NCBI RefSeq assembly: GCF_019925205.1
Contig: NC_083568.1
Location: forward strand, 8,430,393 to 8,494,392
DNA length: 64,000 nt
Direction: 5' to 3'
From: Metopolophium dirhodum
Taxonomy: Eukaryota > Arthropoda > Insecta > Hemiptera > Aphididae
Shown here: positions 1 through 9,275 of the stretch, one piece after another
Layout: each line of letters begins with the position of its first letter
How positions within the stretch are numbered: position 1 is the first letter of the stretch
Position numbers and translations under genes: made by a program
Notes under the pieces: generated by a model
What the model was told of the DNA's origin: nothing
The model's database searches: none
Seen by the model: the letters and a program-made list of their open reading frames with translations, nothing else

Positions 1-38
1 AAAACGATAAAAGGCAGCGACTGCAGGCGAAATGTTAC

Positions 39-136
39 CTGTCGTCTTCCTTGACTTGTTCTTCTAGGTTGGATTGATCGACGCCATTGTTGTCGTTGGT
101 GCCGTTGGTCTGTTCTTTCGGTTGTTCGTCCGACAT
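39..136 (-). CDS. 5' first coding exon of a minus-strand gene running off the left edge (Squid/hnRNP-like start?)
   Basis: Reading the minus strand, an ATG at 136-134 with A at -3 opens 32 codons starting MSDEQPKEQ, rich in Asn, Gln, Asp and Glu and ending in KEDD plus two bases (AG). Directly after this comes GTAACA at 38-33, a good splice donor; without splicing the frame stops at 37-35. The exon is much more GC-rich than its surroundings, which fits real coding sequence. The rest of the gene lies outside the window. The low-complexity acidic leader ending in a DDR-like junction resembles the leader before the first RRM of Squid/hnRNP A/B proteins (nuclear and cytoplasmic mRNA binding), but that is only an impression from composition; many nuclear proteins start this way. 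Confidence 0.55.
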
Positions 137-620
137 GTTCGCGGCTGTGTGTCGTCGGGTTTCGTGCGGACTGTGTGATTACCGTCAAGCGTTGTCGTCG
201 GGGACGAGCGATGTGCCGGGTGACGGTAGCGAAAGAAAAAATTGATGGCAACGCGAAACGAGTTGGTGTGCTAGAAAAAGTTCTGGACGTAGATAGGTAC
301 GGGGCGACAGAACGGACGTTTGGGCAGGAAGGCTTTAGAAAATGGCCGCAGGCGTCGGTTCGCACTCGGTGTGTCGTACGGGCCACGGGGTCACGGGGTA
401 ACGCCGACAGTTTACAGTGTGACCACCCTATTACGGTAAATGTTCCATGTCATTCGACCGGTGACTTCCACCCTCCCCACCACAAATCACCGGTAAAAAC
501 GTCATAAACAAACGAACGAAACGGATTCGATTTCGGATTTTGTTTTTTAGTTTTTACTGCCATGAAACTATAAAAAATGAAACGTCTAACAGTCTGGCTT
601 AGTGGCGTTGTCTGCATTCT
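137..620 (-). promoter_or_regulatory. Probable 5' UTR and promoter region of the left-edge gene
   Basis: This stretch is clearly richer in G+C and CpG than the DNA to its right and lies immediately upstream of the minus-strand start codon at 136. Composition falls to the AT-rich background beyond about 500. I infer a promoter and 5' leader. A plus-strand frame is open from 175 to 507 but starts without ATG and shows no domain-like sequence, so I treat it as chance. Confidence 0.4.
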
Positions 621-1377
621 TCACAGTATTATATACAATAAACAATATAATTGTATAGAAATTTAAAATTTTGCGACTGCGCGTCATTGATTTTTATTTT
701 TTATTGCGCATGGGCACAAAATGCGACGACGAACGCACACGGCACCTATATCAATATCATTATTAGGGGCCGGAACTTAGTGTATTTGCATCTTTTTTTC
801 TTATGCTTGTCTACACTACATTTGACAACTTGAGGCTCGTTTTTATTCTATTCGACTTATGTAGCGCAGAATTCAATAGTACAAATTTAATTATGCATTT
901 TTTCGGTATTTCTTGGTTGAAACGTCTGAATTTTTTATAAATTTGGTACATTTTATCCATTTTTGAAATTTTTTTATGTATATTTGCATTATTTTGGTTT
1001 AAGTTTGAGCTATAAATTATAATTATAAATGAAGGTGGCAGTACATGCGCATACTTTAATTGTCCAATATATAACACATTTAATGGTAAAAAACATATTT
1101 TATAATTTAATATTTTTTTGCAGAGTACCTAATTTAACTTACTATAATTTGTACAGTTTAATTAGTAAACAAATAAACAAGAAAAAGATAAACCGAAAGA
1201 AAGAATATTTATTTTAAGCAAGATAAATGTTCTATTAATATAATATTCGTGTGATATTTTAAATTTAAATCAAATATTCAATATCCATTTGTTATTTTTA
1301 AAATAATTGTTTGATGGATTGATGCATTTTAACTCTTTTTTTAAATAAATTAAAAAATGTAGAAGTCATCAAGTTCC
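621..1377. other. AT-rich intergenic DNA, nothing recognised
   Basis: Short open frames on both strands here are low-complexity (Ile, Asn, Lys, Tyr, Phe) and have no recognisable domain. I see no RNA gene or repeat structure. Confidence 0.5.
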
Positions 1378-1830
1378 GGGCCCTATAATTATTCATTATA
1401 TAATGAACAAGCTGATCCTGCGCACTTCGTTGCCAGTGAAAATGACAACTCATATATATTGTTCAACTCCTTCTGGGAGTAACTCGCTGCAGTAAGTGCA
1501 TTGTGCAACTCAGCCACCCTGGTAGGCAATGTGCGAAAAATAGAATTTATGCATGCTTGTATCCGATCTGCCCGATTAACCAATAATAAACAAATACTAA
1601 TTATTTCTCCTATAACCAATAGCATCCATTTATAAACAAACATTTCCATTATACCTGTCTAACTCCTATTGGTCGTATAGCGTGAAGTCATAATATATAT
1701 AGTCTTAGCCTTCCTCAATAAATGGTCTATCCAATACAAATATAATTTTTCAATTTGAAACCGAAGTTCCGGAGATTGCGTTCAACCAAACTAACTCTTC
1801 AGCTTTATAATTTCAGTATAGATTTATATA
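1378..1830 (+). mobile_element. Fragment resembling the 3' tail of a non-LTR retrotransposon or SINE
   Basis: The stretch is more GC-rich than its flanks. It ends in a phrase (about 1750-1822) with GAAGTTCCGGAGATTGCG, then CAACCAAACTAACTCTTCAG, then a TATAATTTCAGTATAGA tail. Very similar phrases, ending in TTATAATATTAGTATAGA, are common at the 3' ends of insect RTE-type LINEs and dependent SINEs as I remember them. No reverse-transcriptase coding is present; the minus-strand frame at 1389-1649 has no domain I recognise. The left boundary is uncertain. Confidence 0.4.
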
Positions 1831-2517
1831 ACTATACATTATTATATTATATGTATGAATTTAAAGGCTCGTTTTTGGTCAACTGGAACATAGTTTTTCC
1901 GGTGCGACCCATGGGGCCATGGTAATTTAGCCCTACTCCCATTTCTTTTTGTATAATTTATCAATATAATAATTAATAATATATTAAGGGCTCCGTCGTA
2001 ATATCGTATTATGTATTAAGGAGTAATATTTTGGAAATTTCCATTTCACATGATTATTCACACAATTTATAATTGTTACAGTAAGTTACCTACCTAATTG
2101 GTTTTTAAATGTATTCTTAAAAACTCCATGAGTCTTATTATTGATTTTATTACAGTTTTCAAGTAATTTAGCAATGGTTGATGTTAAAGTTAAGTTATAA
2201 ATTATAATTGGTCTATAATTCGTACAATTCTTAACATCAGAATTTTTATTAAGTGATCATTTATTTAACTATTAGGAATTAGTAGGTACAACAGTAAGTA
2301 AGTTAAAGTCGTTTGTACCAAAAATATTACGTTTGAAAATATCACTGTGTGTATAAAATATAATAATATTATCTAAAAGTATCACATACCCACGAATAAT
2401 ATTTTTAAATTAAGTGCAACAAAAAAACTAAAATCGAAATCCTTGGTTTTAATATGTAATTTTGTTCAAATTTGAACTTATATAATGTATGTCAAAAATA
2501 ACTGTTTATATATTTTA
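1831..2517. other. AT-rich intergenic DNA, nothing recognised
   Basis: No coding frame, RNA gene or clear repeat boundary is visible between the LINE-like tail and the repeat that starts at 2518. Confidence 0.5.
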
Positions 2518-3938
2518 GATTCTGAGCGAAGCGATGAATGTATTGATTTAACAATGATGTGTGTTTTTTAATTTTTTTTTTATTTTTGTGTCTGTCATCA
2601 CCTTTTAGGACAGTAAAAGTGCTTGGATTTTCTTCAACAGTAACTTTTCTGATAGGAAAGTGCATCTAGTTGGTACTTTCCAGTAGTTTTCAAAAGCGAC
2701 GTGAAAAACGAAAGAAAAATTAAGAAAAAACGGGAATTTTTACGCAAAATCTGTTTTCGAGAAAATCGATTTTGGTTTTTGGTGTAACTCTAAAACAAAT
2801 GACCGTAGGGACATGAAATTTTGACTGAATGTTTATAATTGCATTTCCTATACACCATAACATTTTCCATATATTATTTTAGAGCTGTTTACGGACATTG
2901 TCAATTTCCATTTTTTTTAGTTTTTTTTTCTATAAATATCAATACAATTTTATCTGTTGAGTAAAAAAGCTTGACAATTTAATAGAAGGCTCCTAGCTTA
3001 TTTTTTCAAAGGCAGATGAAATAAATTAAAAATCCTTAGTCACAGTTTTTATTTATAAGCATTTAAAGTTCAAATTTTGACAAAATACGGAAAAATCACG
3101 AAAATTAGCAAATTATTTTGAGTTGATAATTCATAAAAATTTTTCTTTTTAAATCTAAGATTTTAAAATGTAATACAAGATTATCCATAAGTTTTTCTAC
3201 CTTTATCAAAAAAAAAATGTCTACAAGAAAGTCAAATTCAATTTTTATGAGCGTTTGAAATTCATATTTTTACAACATATTATGATATTCACTCGATATC
3301 TCATGTACGATTTTCTTATTTTGTTGTAATTAAAAAACGTATGACTTTAGATACTTGAAAATTTCACTGAATGTTTGTATTAGTATTTTCTAAACATGAT
3401 ACAATTTTGAAAATAATTTGACTCTTTTTGAGCTATTTACGGACATTGTTAGTTTTCAATTTTTTTAGTTTTTTTTTCTATAAATATCAATAAAATTTTA
3501 TTTGTTGGGTAAAAAAGCGTGAAAATTTAATATAAGGCTCCTGATATATCGTTCTAATAGCAGTTGAAAAATATTAAAAATACATAAACACAACTTTTTT
3601 TATAAGCATTTAAAGTTCAAATGTTGACAAAATTTATCAAATTTTTAATTTAATAATTATTTTGTAGTTAAAAATGTATAAAGTGTTCAACTTTTATAGC
3701 TAAGGATTGAAAATTTAAAACAAGGCTCCACGTAAATAGGTTATATTGTATAAATTACTTTATTTACAATAATATCATCAAATATACTTGGTAATATCAT
3801 AGAGCTGATTGACAGTTTTCGCTCAGAATCGTTTTTCGTATACAATGATATTATATCATTAAATTCAAATTTAACACAATCCATTACAGTGAACCATTTG
3901 TAACCTACTGAACAGCAGAGCGACATCTTACCCACTTT
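2518..3938 (-). repeat. 1.3-1.4 kb interspersed repeat, copy A (reverse orientation)
   Basis: This block is the reverse complement of the block at about 29304-30757, and the likeness runs through the whole length. Within it GATTCTGAGCGAA at 2518 and TTCGCTCAGAATC ending at 3830 form a 13-bp terminal-type inverted repeat, 1313 bp apart. Similarity to the other copy continues outward to about 3938. Inside, two units repeat with a spacing of 539 bp (for example CGGACATTGT at 2894 and 3433, both followed by TCTATAAATATCAAT). No transposase frame is seen, so it would be a non-autonomous element or a transposed satellite dimer. Confidence 0.75.
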
Positions 3939-3964
3939 TATAGATTTTTTGGTTACAATATAAA

Positions 3965-4674
3965 CTCTTTATGAGAATCCTTGTTTTAAAATTTCAACCA
4001 TTATATATAGCTTAAGACTTAAACATTTTATAATTTTTTATATTTTAAAATTTAAAATTTTCGATGATTTGATACATTTTGTCAATATTTTAACTTTAAA
4101 TACTTATAAAAAAAAAATTGTGCATATGGATCCTTAATATTTATTAACTTATATCTCTTCGGCTTTAAATAAGGGCAACTTATGAAGATGGTTGTACCTA
4201 TTACATTTTCAATGTTTTGACCTAGCAAAAGTTTCTTGATCAACAATAGTTTTAATAAAACTCGAAATTTTCACTTGCCTATGAATACCTAAAAAAAAAT
4301 CGAAATATTTCGATGATTTTATGATGCATAAAAATTGCTGAAATAAACATTCAGTAAATAAGTTATGTGTATATGCTTATTTTTTTTTAGTTACACAAAA
4401 TAACAAAATCGATTTGATCAAATACCTACTGGTTTTGCATAAAAATGTTGGGTTTTCCTTAATTTTTTGTTTGTTTTTTCTTACCTTTTGAAAACTTATA
4501 CACATTTTATTACTTTTAAGTCCCTAAATTATCAACTAGCTTACTTTCCTACTAAAAAAGATACCGAAGTAGAAAATCGAATCAATTTTGTTGCTCTAAA
4601 AGGTGATAAAAGACACAAAAAAAACACACTTCATTTTACAATCAATACATCCATCACTCGGCTCAGAATCTAAA
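3965..4674 (+). repeat. Same repeat family, copy B (forward, diverged, shortened)
   Basis: From about 3980 the sequence follows the forward copy at 29.5 kb (the CCTTGTTTTAAAATTT, TTTAAATACTTATAAAAAAA and AAAGGTGATAAAAGACAC phrases) and ends in GGCTCAGAATCTAAAA, the right end of the family. It is only about 700 bp long, so internal and left-end parts are missing, and it is more diverged than copy A. It lies head-to-head with copy A, forming a large inverted structure. Confidence 0.65.
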
Positions 4675-4872
4675 ATACATTGTCTGTACCATTCTATCTA
4701 TTAATTATAAATTATAATTGTGAAGAAATACAATAACTATTCGACTATTTTGAGCAACTCAATAGAGAAGTACCTAACTGACAATTTTTTGAAATTACCT
4801 ATACATAGTTATGAGTCTAACCTACCCAAAATAAATGAAGGTACCTATATAAAGACATTTTATACCTACGTA

Positions 4873-4880
4873 ACTATTAT
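4873..4880. repeat. Left 8-bp target-site duplication of the hAT-type element
   Basis: ACTATTAT here is repeated exactly at 5958-5965, directly outside both ends of the element at 4881-5957. Eight-base duplications are the mark of hAT-superfamily insertion. Confidence 0.75.
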
Positions 4881-5957
4881 TAGACATGGGAGCTCGGTAA
4901 ATTTTACGATAATTTTTTTACCGTTTTAAAATTTGAGTGGCCACTCATTTTTAATTGTATTCGTATGCACAACATCGCTATAGTGACATCCATATCTCCA
5001 CAATTCATGATATCTTCCAGCAAATAATTATTACTAAGACAATTTTTAACACCATCATCTCTGATTTACTTAAAATAATATTTTTAGTCCAATATAACTA
5101 ATATAAGTTGGAAGTGCAGCACCCCTGTTGTGTGACAATGCATCCTTATAATATACAGGGTGATTCATAAAGCGTAAAAAACTCATTACCTCAATAAGTG
5201 TTAATGTTTTTGAAAATATTTTTTTACATAGTTTCAAGTTGTTAAAAAACTGTTTTTATTAAAAAATTATATTTTTAAATATTTTTTATCTATATAATTT
5301 TTTAAGTTTTTACTTTTTTGAATGACAGCATAGAGTTTTAAATTCATATTCCAAAGCAGAATATTTTTCTAAGTATTTTGATTCATAAAAATCTAATTTA
5401 GGGCGAGTAGTCTATGAGGTATAATCATTTAAAGTTTAGATGGGCGGAGTGGAGTGGTATGGGGTTACCCCGCAAATGTGTGTCCACTGCTCCGCTTGTC
5501 TAAACCTTAAATACTTATAAGTTATAACTTATAAACTACTCGTCCTAAATTCGATATTTATGTATTAAAATACTTAGAAAAATATTCTGCTTTGGAAAAT
5601 GAAATTAAAACTCTATGCTGTCATTCAAAAAAGTAAAAACTTAAAAAATTATATAGATAAAAAATATTTAAAAATATAATTGTTTAGTAAAAATCTTGTT
5701 TTTTTAACAACTTGAAACTATGTAAAAAAATATTTCAAAAACATTAATACTTTTTGAGATAATGAGTGTTTTACGCTTAATAAATCACTCTGTATATAAA
5801 TATAATACTTATTGGTTAAATGGTTAGCTTAGTTATAAAAATGTTATTGAGTTTGTATTAAATTTACTAAATAAAAATATTATACAGTATTAAAAAATTT
5901 ACGTATATTTACATAAATTTACAAAAAAAAAAAATTACGGTAAAATTTGCATCTCTA
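4881..5957 (+). mobile_element. Non-autonomous hAT-type DNA element, interrupted by a foldback element
   Basis: The left end begins TAGACATGGGAG and goes on to a GGTAAATTTTACG motif; the right end, read in reverse complement, begins TAGAGATGCAAATTTTACCG. These imperfect inverted ends, of the TAGAGATG type common in hAT elements, are flanked by the identical 8-mer ACTATTAT on each side. No transposase frame is present. The element is split by an inserted foldback element at about 5154-5795, so its own sequence is only about 430 bp. Orientation is arbitrary. Confidence 0.7.
5154..5795. mobile_element. Long foldback MITE (near-complete palindrome) nested in the hAT element
   Basis: The ends are CAGGGTGATTCATAAAGCG at 5156 and its near complement, CGCTTAATAAATCACTCTG, ending at 5793, with TA on both outer sides. 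The two halves pair almost throughout: the GTTTCAAGTTGTTAAAAAAC, TGAATGACAGCATAGAGTTTT and AAAGCAGAATATTTTTCTAAGTA phrases of the left arm all reappear inverted in the right arm. Even the middle is palindromic (GGCGGAG with CTCCGC, a GGGGTTACCCC centre). No unique core or coding frame remains. TA flanks suggest a mariner-like or other TA-targeting mobiliser; this is inference. Confidence 0.85.
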
Positions 5958-5965
5958 ACTATTAT
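5958..5965. repeat. Right 8-bp target-site duplication of the hAT-type element
   Basis: ACTATTAT, identical to 4873-4880, directly follows the GCATCTCTA right end of the element. Confidence 0.75.
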
Positions 5966-7089
5966 TAGGTATCTATAATCTATTAATATTGTATAATATT
6001 AGGCATTTAGGCATATCACATTTTTGCCTGTTTTCAATGTAATAACTAATAACTAACATGTAAGTACAACTAGTAAATTGTAGCATATTTATTTTATACC
6101 TACACTTATACACTTTATGCATCTCATTATTTATACATTTTGTATTTAGTTGAAGTAGTTGTATAATTTATAAAAACAATTTTTAGATGAATTTAACTGA
6201 GTGGAAAAATGATATACCCATTTGGTAATTTCCATTGTTTTGTAACTATTTCAGTTACCTAGGTAACACAAATTGACTCAGGATATAATATCACAACAGT
6301 CAGCTATAACTAATATTTTAAGTATATATTTCAATCAATAAAAATCATAAATATATAATTATAAGTTATAACAAAACCTAAATAACTGTTATGAAGTATA
6401 ATACATTAAAAACTACATATCTGTTGAAATACATTATTTTATCGACATAGGTAATGTACTAATTAAACTAATTTATGTATCACTATATTTAATAAGTTAT
6501 TAATAATAAGTAATAACTAATAAGTTGATTACAAAAAATTATAAAATAAATAACATTTATAACAATTTAAAATGATTTTTAATCAATCGTAATTTATTTG
6601 TAATACATTTTTTTTAAAACTATTTAACTATAATACTTGATTATAGTTATTTATTTTTCTTAATAATTACATTGATTATAAACAGCTACCTGTAGTATAA
6701 GTGTTCATAATAAATAATAATAATATATATAATTAGTTTAATTAAATATACTTAAATTATAGGTATAATAAAATAACAATATTGTGTGATATATATGAAT
6801 TTATTTTGTTTTGGATAGTATTTATTCCCCTCAAATTAAGGATAAACTAAATATCTATTAAAATAATTAGACTATATCATAGTTGAACACATTGTTATTC
6901 TCAATGAAAATTATTTATAAAATTACAATATTTTACATAATTGTCTAACATAGACATTATATTTTAAACTAGGTAATAAATTACCTAATGGAAATACGGA
7001 AGACTAATTTTTGCTAAATAATTCGTCGATTGAATAATATTTATCTTTAATACAAAATTACAAATAAAAGTATTAATTTATAGTCACAA
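5966..7089. other. AT-rich intergenic DNA including the PLK4 3' UTR
   Basis: No coding frame or identifiable element. The part nearest 7090 must contain the 3' untranslated region of the minus-strand PLK4 gene. The rest is simple AT-rich sequence. Confidence 0.5.
7046..7051 (-). terminator. Possible PLK4 polyadenylation signal (ATTAAA on the minus strand)
   Basis: TTTAAT on the plus strand is ATTAAA read from the PLK4 strand, about 40 bases after the PLK4 stop codon. It is the common variant signal at a plausible distance, but such hexamers arise often by chance in DNA this AT-rich. Confidence 0.25.
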
Positions 7090-9246
7090 TTATCTATTTG
7101 GCCATTTCCAGTTTCCTGTTGTTTGTTCATTTGGTTTAAGTAAATGTGGAATTTCCTTTAAACAACTTTTTGCCCACTCGGGTAGTAGATGTCTATCTTT
7201 TTGATCATAAACCATTACTACTCCTTGAGCTGTCACACATTTTACCTTACCCGTAGTCGTGTCAAGTTTTACTAGTGATCCATCACCATAATTTATACAA
7301 ATTTCACCAGATTTAATTAAAAATGAACTTTTCAACTTACAATTTGTTGGTATGTCAGATTTCTCTTTAGCTATAGGCCTCCTTCCTAACGTCACTGGAA
7401 ACACAGTAACCCCACTGTTAGCACTTGTATCAAGAGTACATAAAGTTTTTTCAACTAAGCAACAATGGTCATAGTATTTTTTGAATTGAATGTAAATTAT
7501 TTTATCTGATTCATCTAAACATTCTGGTCGACTAAAAGATTTTGGTTTTCCATTCACAACTATTTTTATGTCTCCATTTCCAAGACTCGATACCATGGAT
7601 CCATCATAAAAATGTGCTTCAAATGCTTTTCCATCTTCCATAAGAAGACATTTTGCCTCATCACTGTAAAAAACAACTTTGGCCGTCTTAGAAGCAATAA
7701 GCTTCACAAATTGAGCAGCATATGCATATTTTTTCCAATGATGTTGAGGAAGTGATTCATAACTATATACTTCATCAGCTCCCTTAACTGGTATAGGTGG
7801 AGGTTCTTCATGCAAAGTTACTCCTCTATCTTTATTGGGTCTATATATAACCATATGCTGACCATCAGAAGAAATACGTATTACTTCTACAACTCGCTCT
7901 TCTTTAGATTTTGATTTCATTTTAATAAACTCTACACAAACATCTCCATTATTTAAAATACTTAACACTTTATTTTTTGTTTTATGTCTATGTTTTTGTA
8001 AGCGTACTGTACTTAAGCAATCAGCCATTCTATTTGATGAACTTGTTTCGGGAAAGGTTTTAAATGACTGTAGAAATTTATCATCAAACACAGTAAACTG
8101 TCTATTTTCAGAATGCTGTGATGGAGCTATATGGTACATATTTTGAAAATTATTACTGTGGTTATGAAAACTTCTTATGACATTTGATGTGCAACATTCT
8201 TGTTTACTGGCTTCTGTATTTAATTGAAAATCTCTACAAGCTGATAATACATTTAAGTTAGACTTTCCATTGTGGTGATTAATTTCAATACTAGGATTAT
8301 GAATTGAACGTACATAATGTAAGCCAGTTGAAGAACTACATTTTTCCTTATTAAATGAAATTGTATTGAAACCACTATCTTCAGTAAAATGTGATTGATG
8401 AAACCATATAGAAGGTCCATCACAAATAATTTTTTCTTGCATAAAATCATGATTTAATACACTCTGTAAATCTATACGATCTCTTGGGTTTTTTCTAAGC
8501 AAACAATTTATTAAATCTTTAGCTTTGTTTGATAAATAGTTTGGCAAAGAAAAATCACTCATCACAACTTTTGTAAGTGTGCTTTTGATAGCATCGGTGT
8601 CAAACGGTGGATGTCCCACTAACAAAGTATACATTAAACATCCCAATCCCCATAAATCTGTTTCTAGACCATGTGAGCTTCGAGTGGCAACTTCTGGTGA
8701 AATATAATTTGGAGTTCCACACATTGTCATATGTTTTTCATCCTTAGAATTTAATTGAGTCGCAAGACCAAAATCAGCAATTTTTACACGCATGTCTTTT
8801 GTTAATAACAAGTTTGTTAAAGTCATATCTCTGTGCACAATATTATGTTTATGCAAGTATAAAAGACCTTCAACTACTTGTCTTATAATATAACGAGCTT
8901 CAATTTCTGATAATTTGTTTCCATTACGTTTTAAATATTGAAGCAACTCACCATTATGACAAAGTTCTAATACTAAATAAACATGTCGGCAATCTTCAAA
9001 AAATGTATACAACTCTAAAATAGATGGATGCTTAAGTTGACTATGTATTTTTACTTCTTGGCGTACACGATCGATCATATTCTGCTTTTTCATTGACCAA
9101 ATATCAATCTCCTTGATAGCCACTTGACGACCAGTTCGGCGGCATTGAGCATGATAAACACACGCAAATCCACCTTTACCCAAAAGTTGCAATTTTTCAT
9201 AGCCATCAATGCTATCAGATAATGGTATTGTTTTGTAGGACAACAT
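7090..9246 (-). CDS. PLK4: Serine/threonine-protein kinase PLK4 (SAK), master kinase of centriole duplication
   Basis: PLK4 localises to the centriole and triggers procentriole formation by phosphorylating partners such as STIL/Ana2. The 718-residue product has an N-terminal kinase domain (about 16-269): glycine loop GKGGFACVY at 23-31, VAIK lysine K45, alpha-C glutamate E64, HRD at 138-140, DFG at 158-160 and activation-loop threonine T174 before CGTPNYISPE, in the same context as human T170. HRDMTLTNLLL and the VGHPPFDTDAI phrase are typical of this subfamily. A DSGFNT motif at 290-295 matches the SCF/Slimb (beta-TrCP) phosphodegron. The cryptic polo box (PB1-PB2, about 408-610) and a C-terminal polo box (about 640-710) follow. 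The length is a little under fly SAK and shorter than human PLK4. The coding region is a single exon. The start is fixed by the first Met before the kinase domain, ten bases downstream of a splice-acceptor-like site. Confidence 0.96.
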   Translation of the reverse strand: MLSYKTIPLSDSIDGYEKLQLLGKGGFACVYHAQCRRTGRQVAIKEIDIWSMKKQNMIDRVRQEVKIHSQLKHPSILELYTFFEDCRHVYLVLELCHNGELLQYLKRNGNKLSEIEARYIIRQVVEGLLYLHKHNIVHRDMTLTNLLLTKDMRVKIADFGLATQLNSKDEKHMTMCGTPNYISPEVATRSSHGLETDLWGLGCLMYTLLVGHPPFDTDAIKSTLTKVVMSDFSLPNYLSNKAKDLINCLLRKNPRDRIDLQSVLNHDFMQEKIICDGPSIWFHQSHFTEDSGFNTISFNKEKCSSSTGLHYVRSIHNPSIEINHHNGKSNLNVLSACRDFQLNTEASKQECCTSNVIRSFHNHSNNFQNMYHIAPSQHSENRQFTVFDDKFLQSFKTFPETSSSNRMADCLSTVRLQKHRHKTKNKVLSILNNGDVCVEFIKMKSKSKEERVVEVIRISSDGQHMVIYRPNKDRGVTLHEEPPPIPVKGADEVYSYESLPQHHWKKYAYAAQFVKLIASKTAKVVFYSDEAKCLLMEDGKAFEAHFYDGSMVSSLGNGDIKIVVNGKPKSFSRPECLDESDKIIYIQFKKYYDHCCLVEKTLCTLDTSANSGVTVFPVTLGRRPIAKEKSDIPTNCKLKSSFLIKSGEICINYGDGSLVKLDTTTGKVKCVTAQGVVMVYDQKDRHLLPEWAKSCLKEIPHLLKPNEQTTGNWKWPNR

Positions 9247-9255
9247 TGATACTTT

Positions 9256-9275
9256 CTAAAACAAAAAAAAAAATA
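9256..9275 (-). promoter_or_regulatory. Splice-acceptor-like site just upstream of the PLK4 start codon
   Basis: On the PLK4 strand the bases before the ATG read as a long T run, then GTTTTAG, then AAAGTATCA, then ATG. A pyrimidine tract plus TTTTAG is a good 3' splice site, with its AG at 9257-9256. This implies a non-coding leader exon further upstream (higher coordinates). The position of that exon and its donor cannot be decided from sequence alone. Confidence 0.55.

Noticed and set aside
175..507. 110-codon plus-strand frame near the left edge
   Set aside because: It starts without ATG, lies in the presumed promoter of the minus-strand gene and has no recognisable domain.
8253..8450. 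Minus-strand frame inside PLK4
   Set aside because: Shadow of the PLK4 coding frame. Similar shadows in TONSL (14352-14534, 15650-15886, 16147-16485, 17833-18057) were rejected for the same reason.
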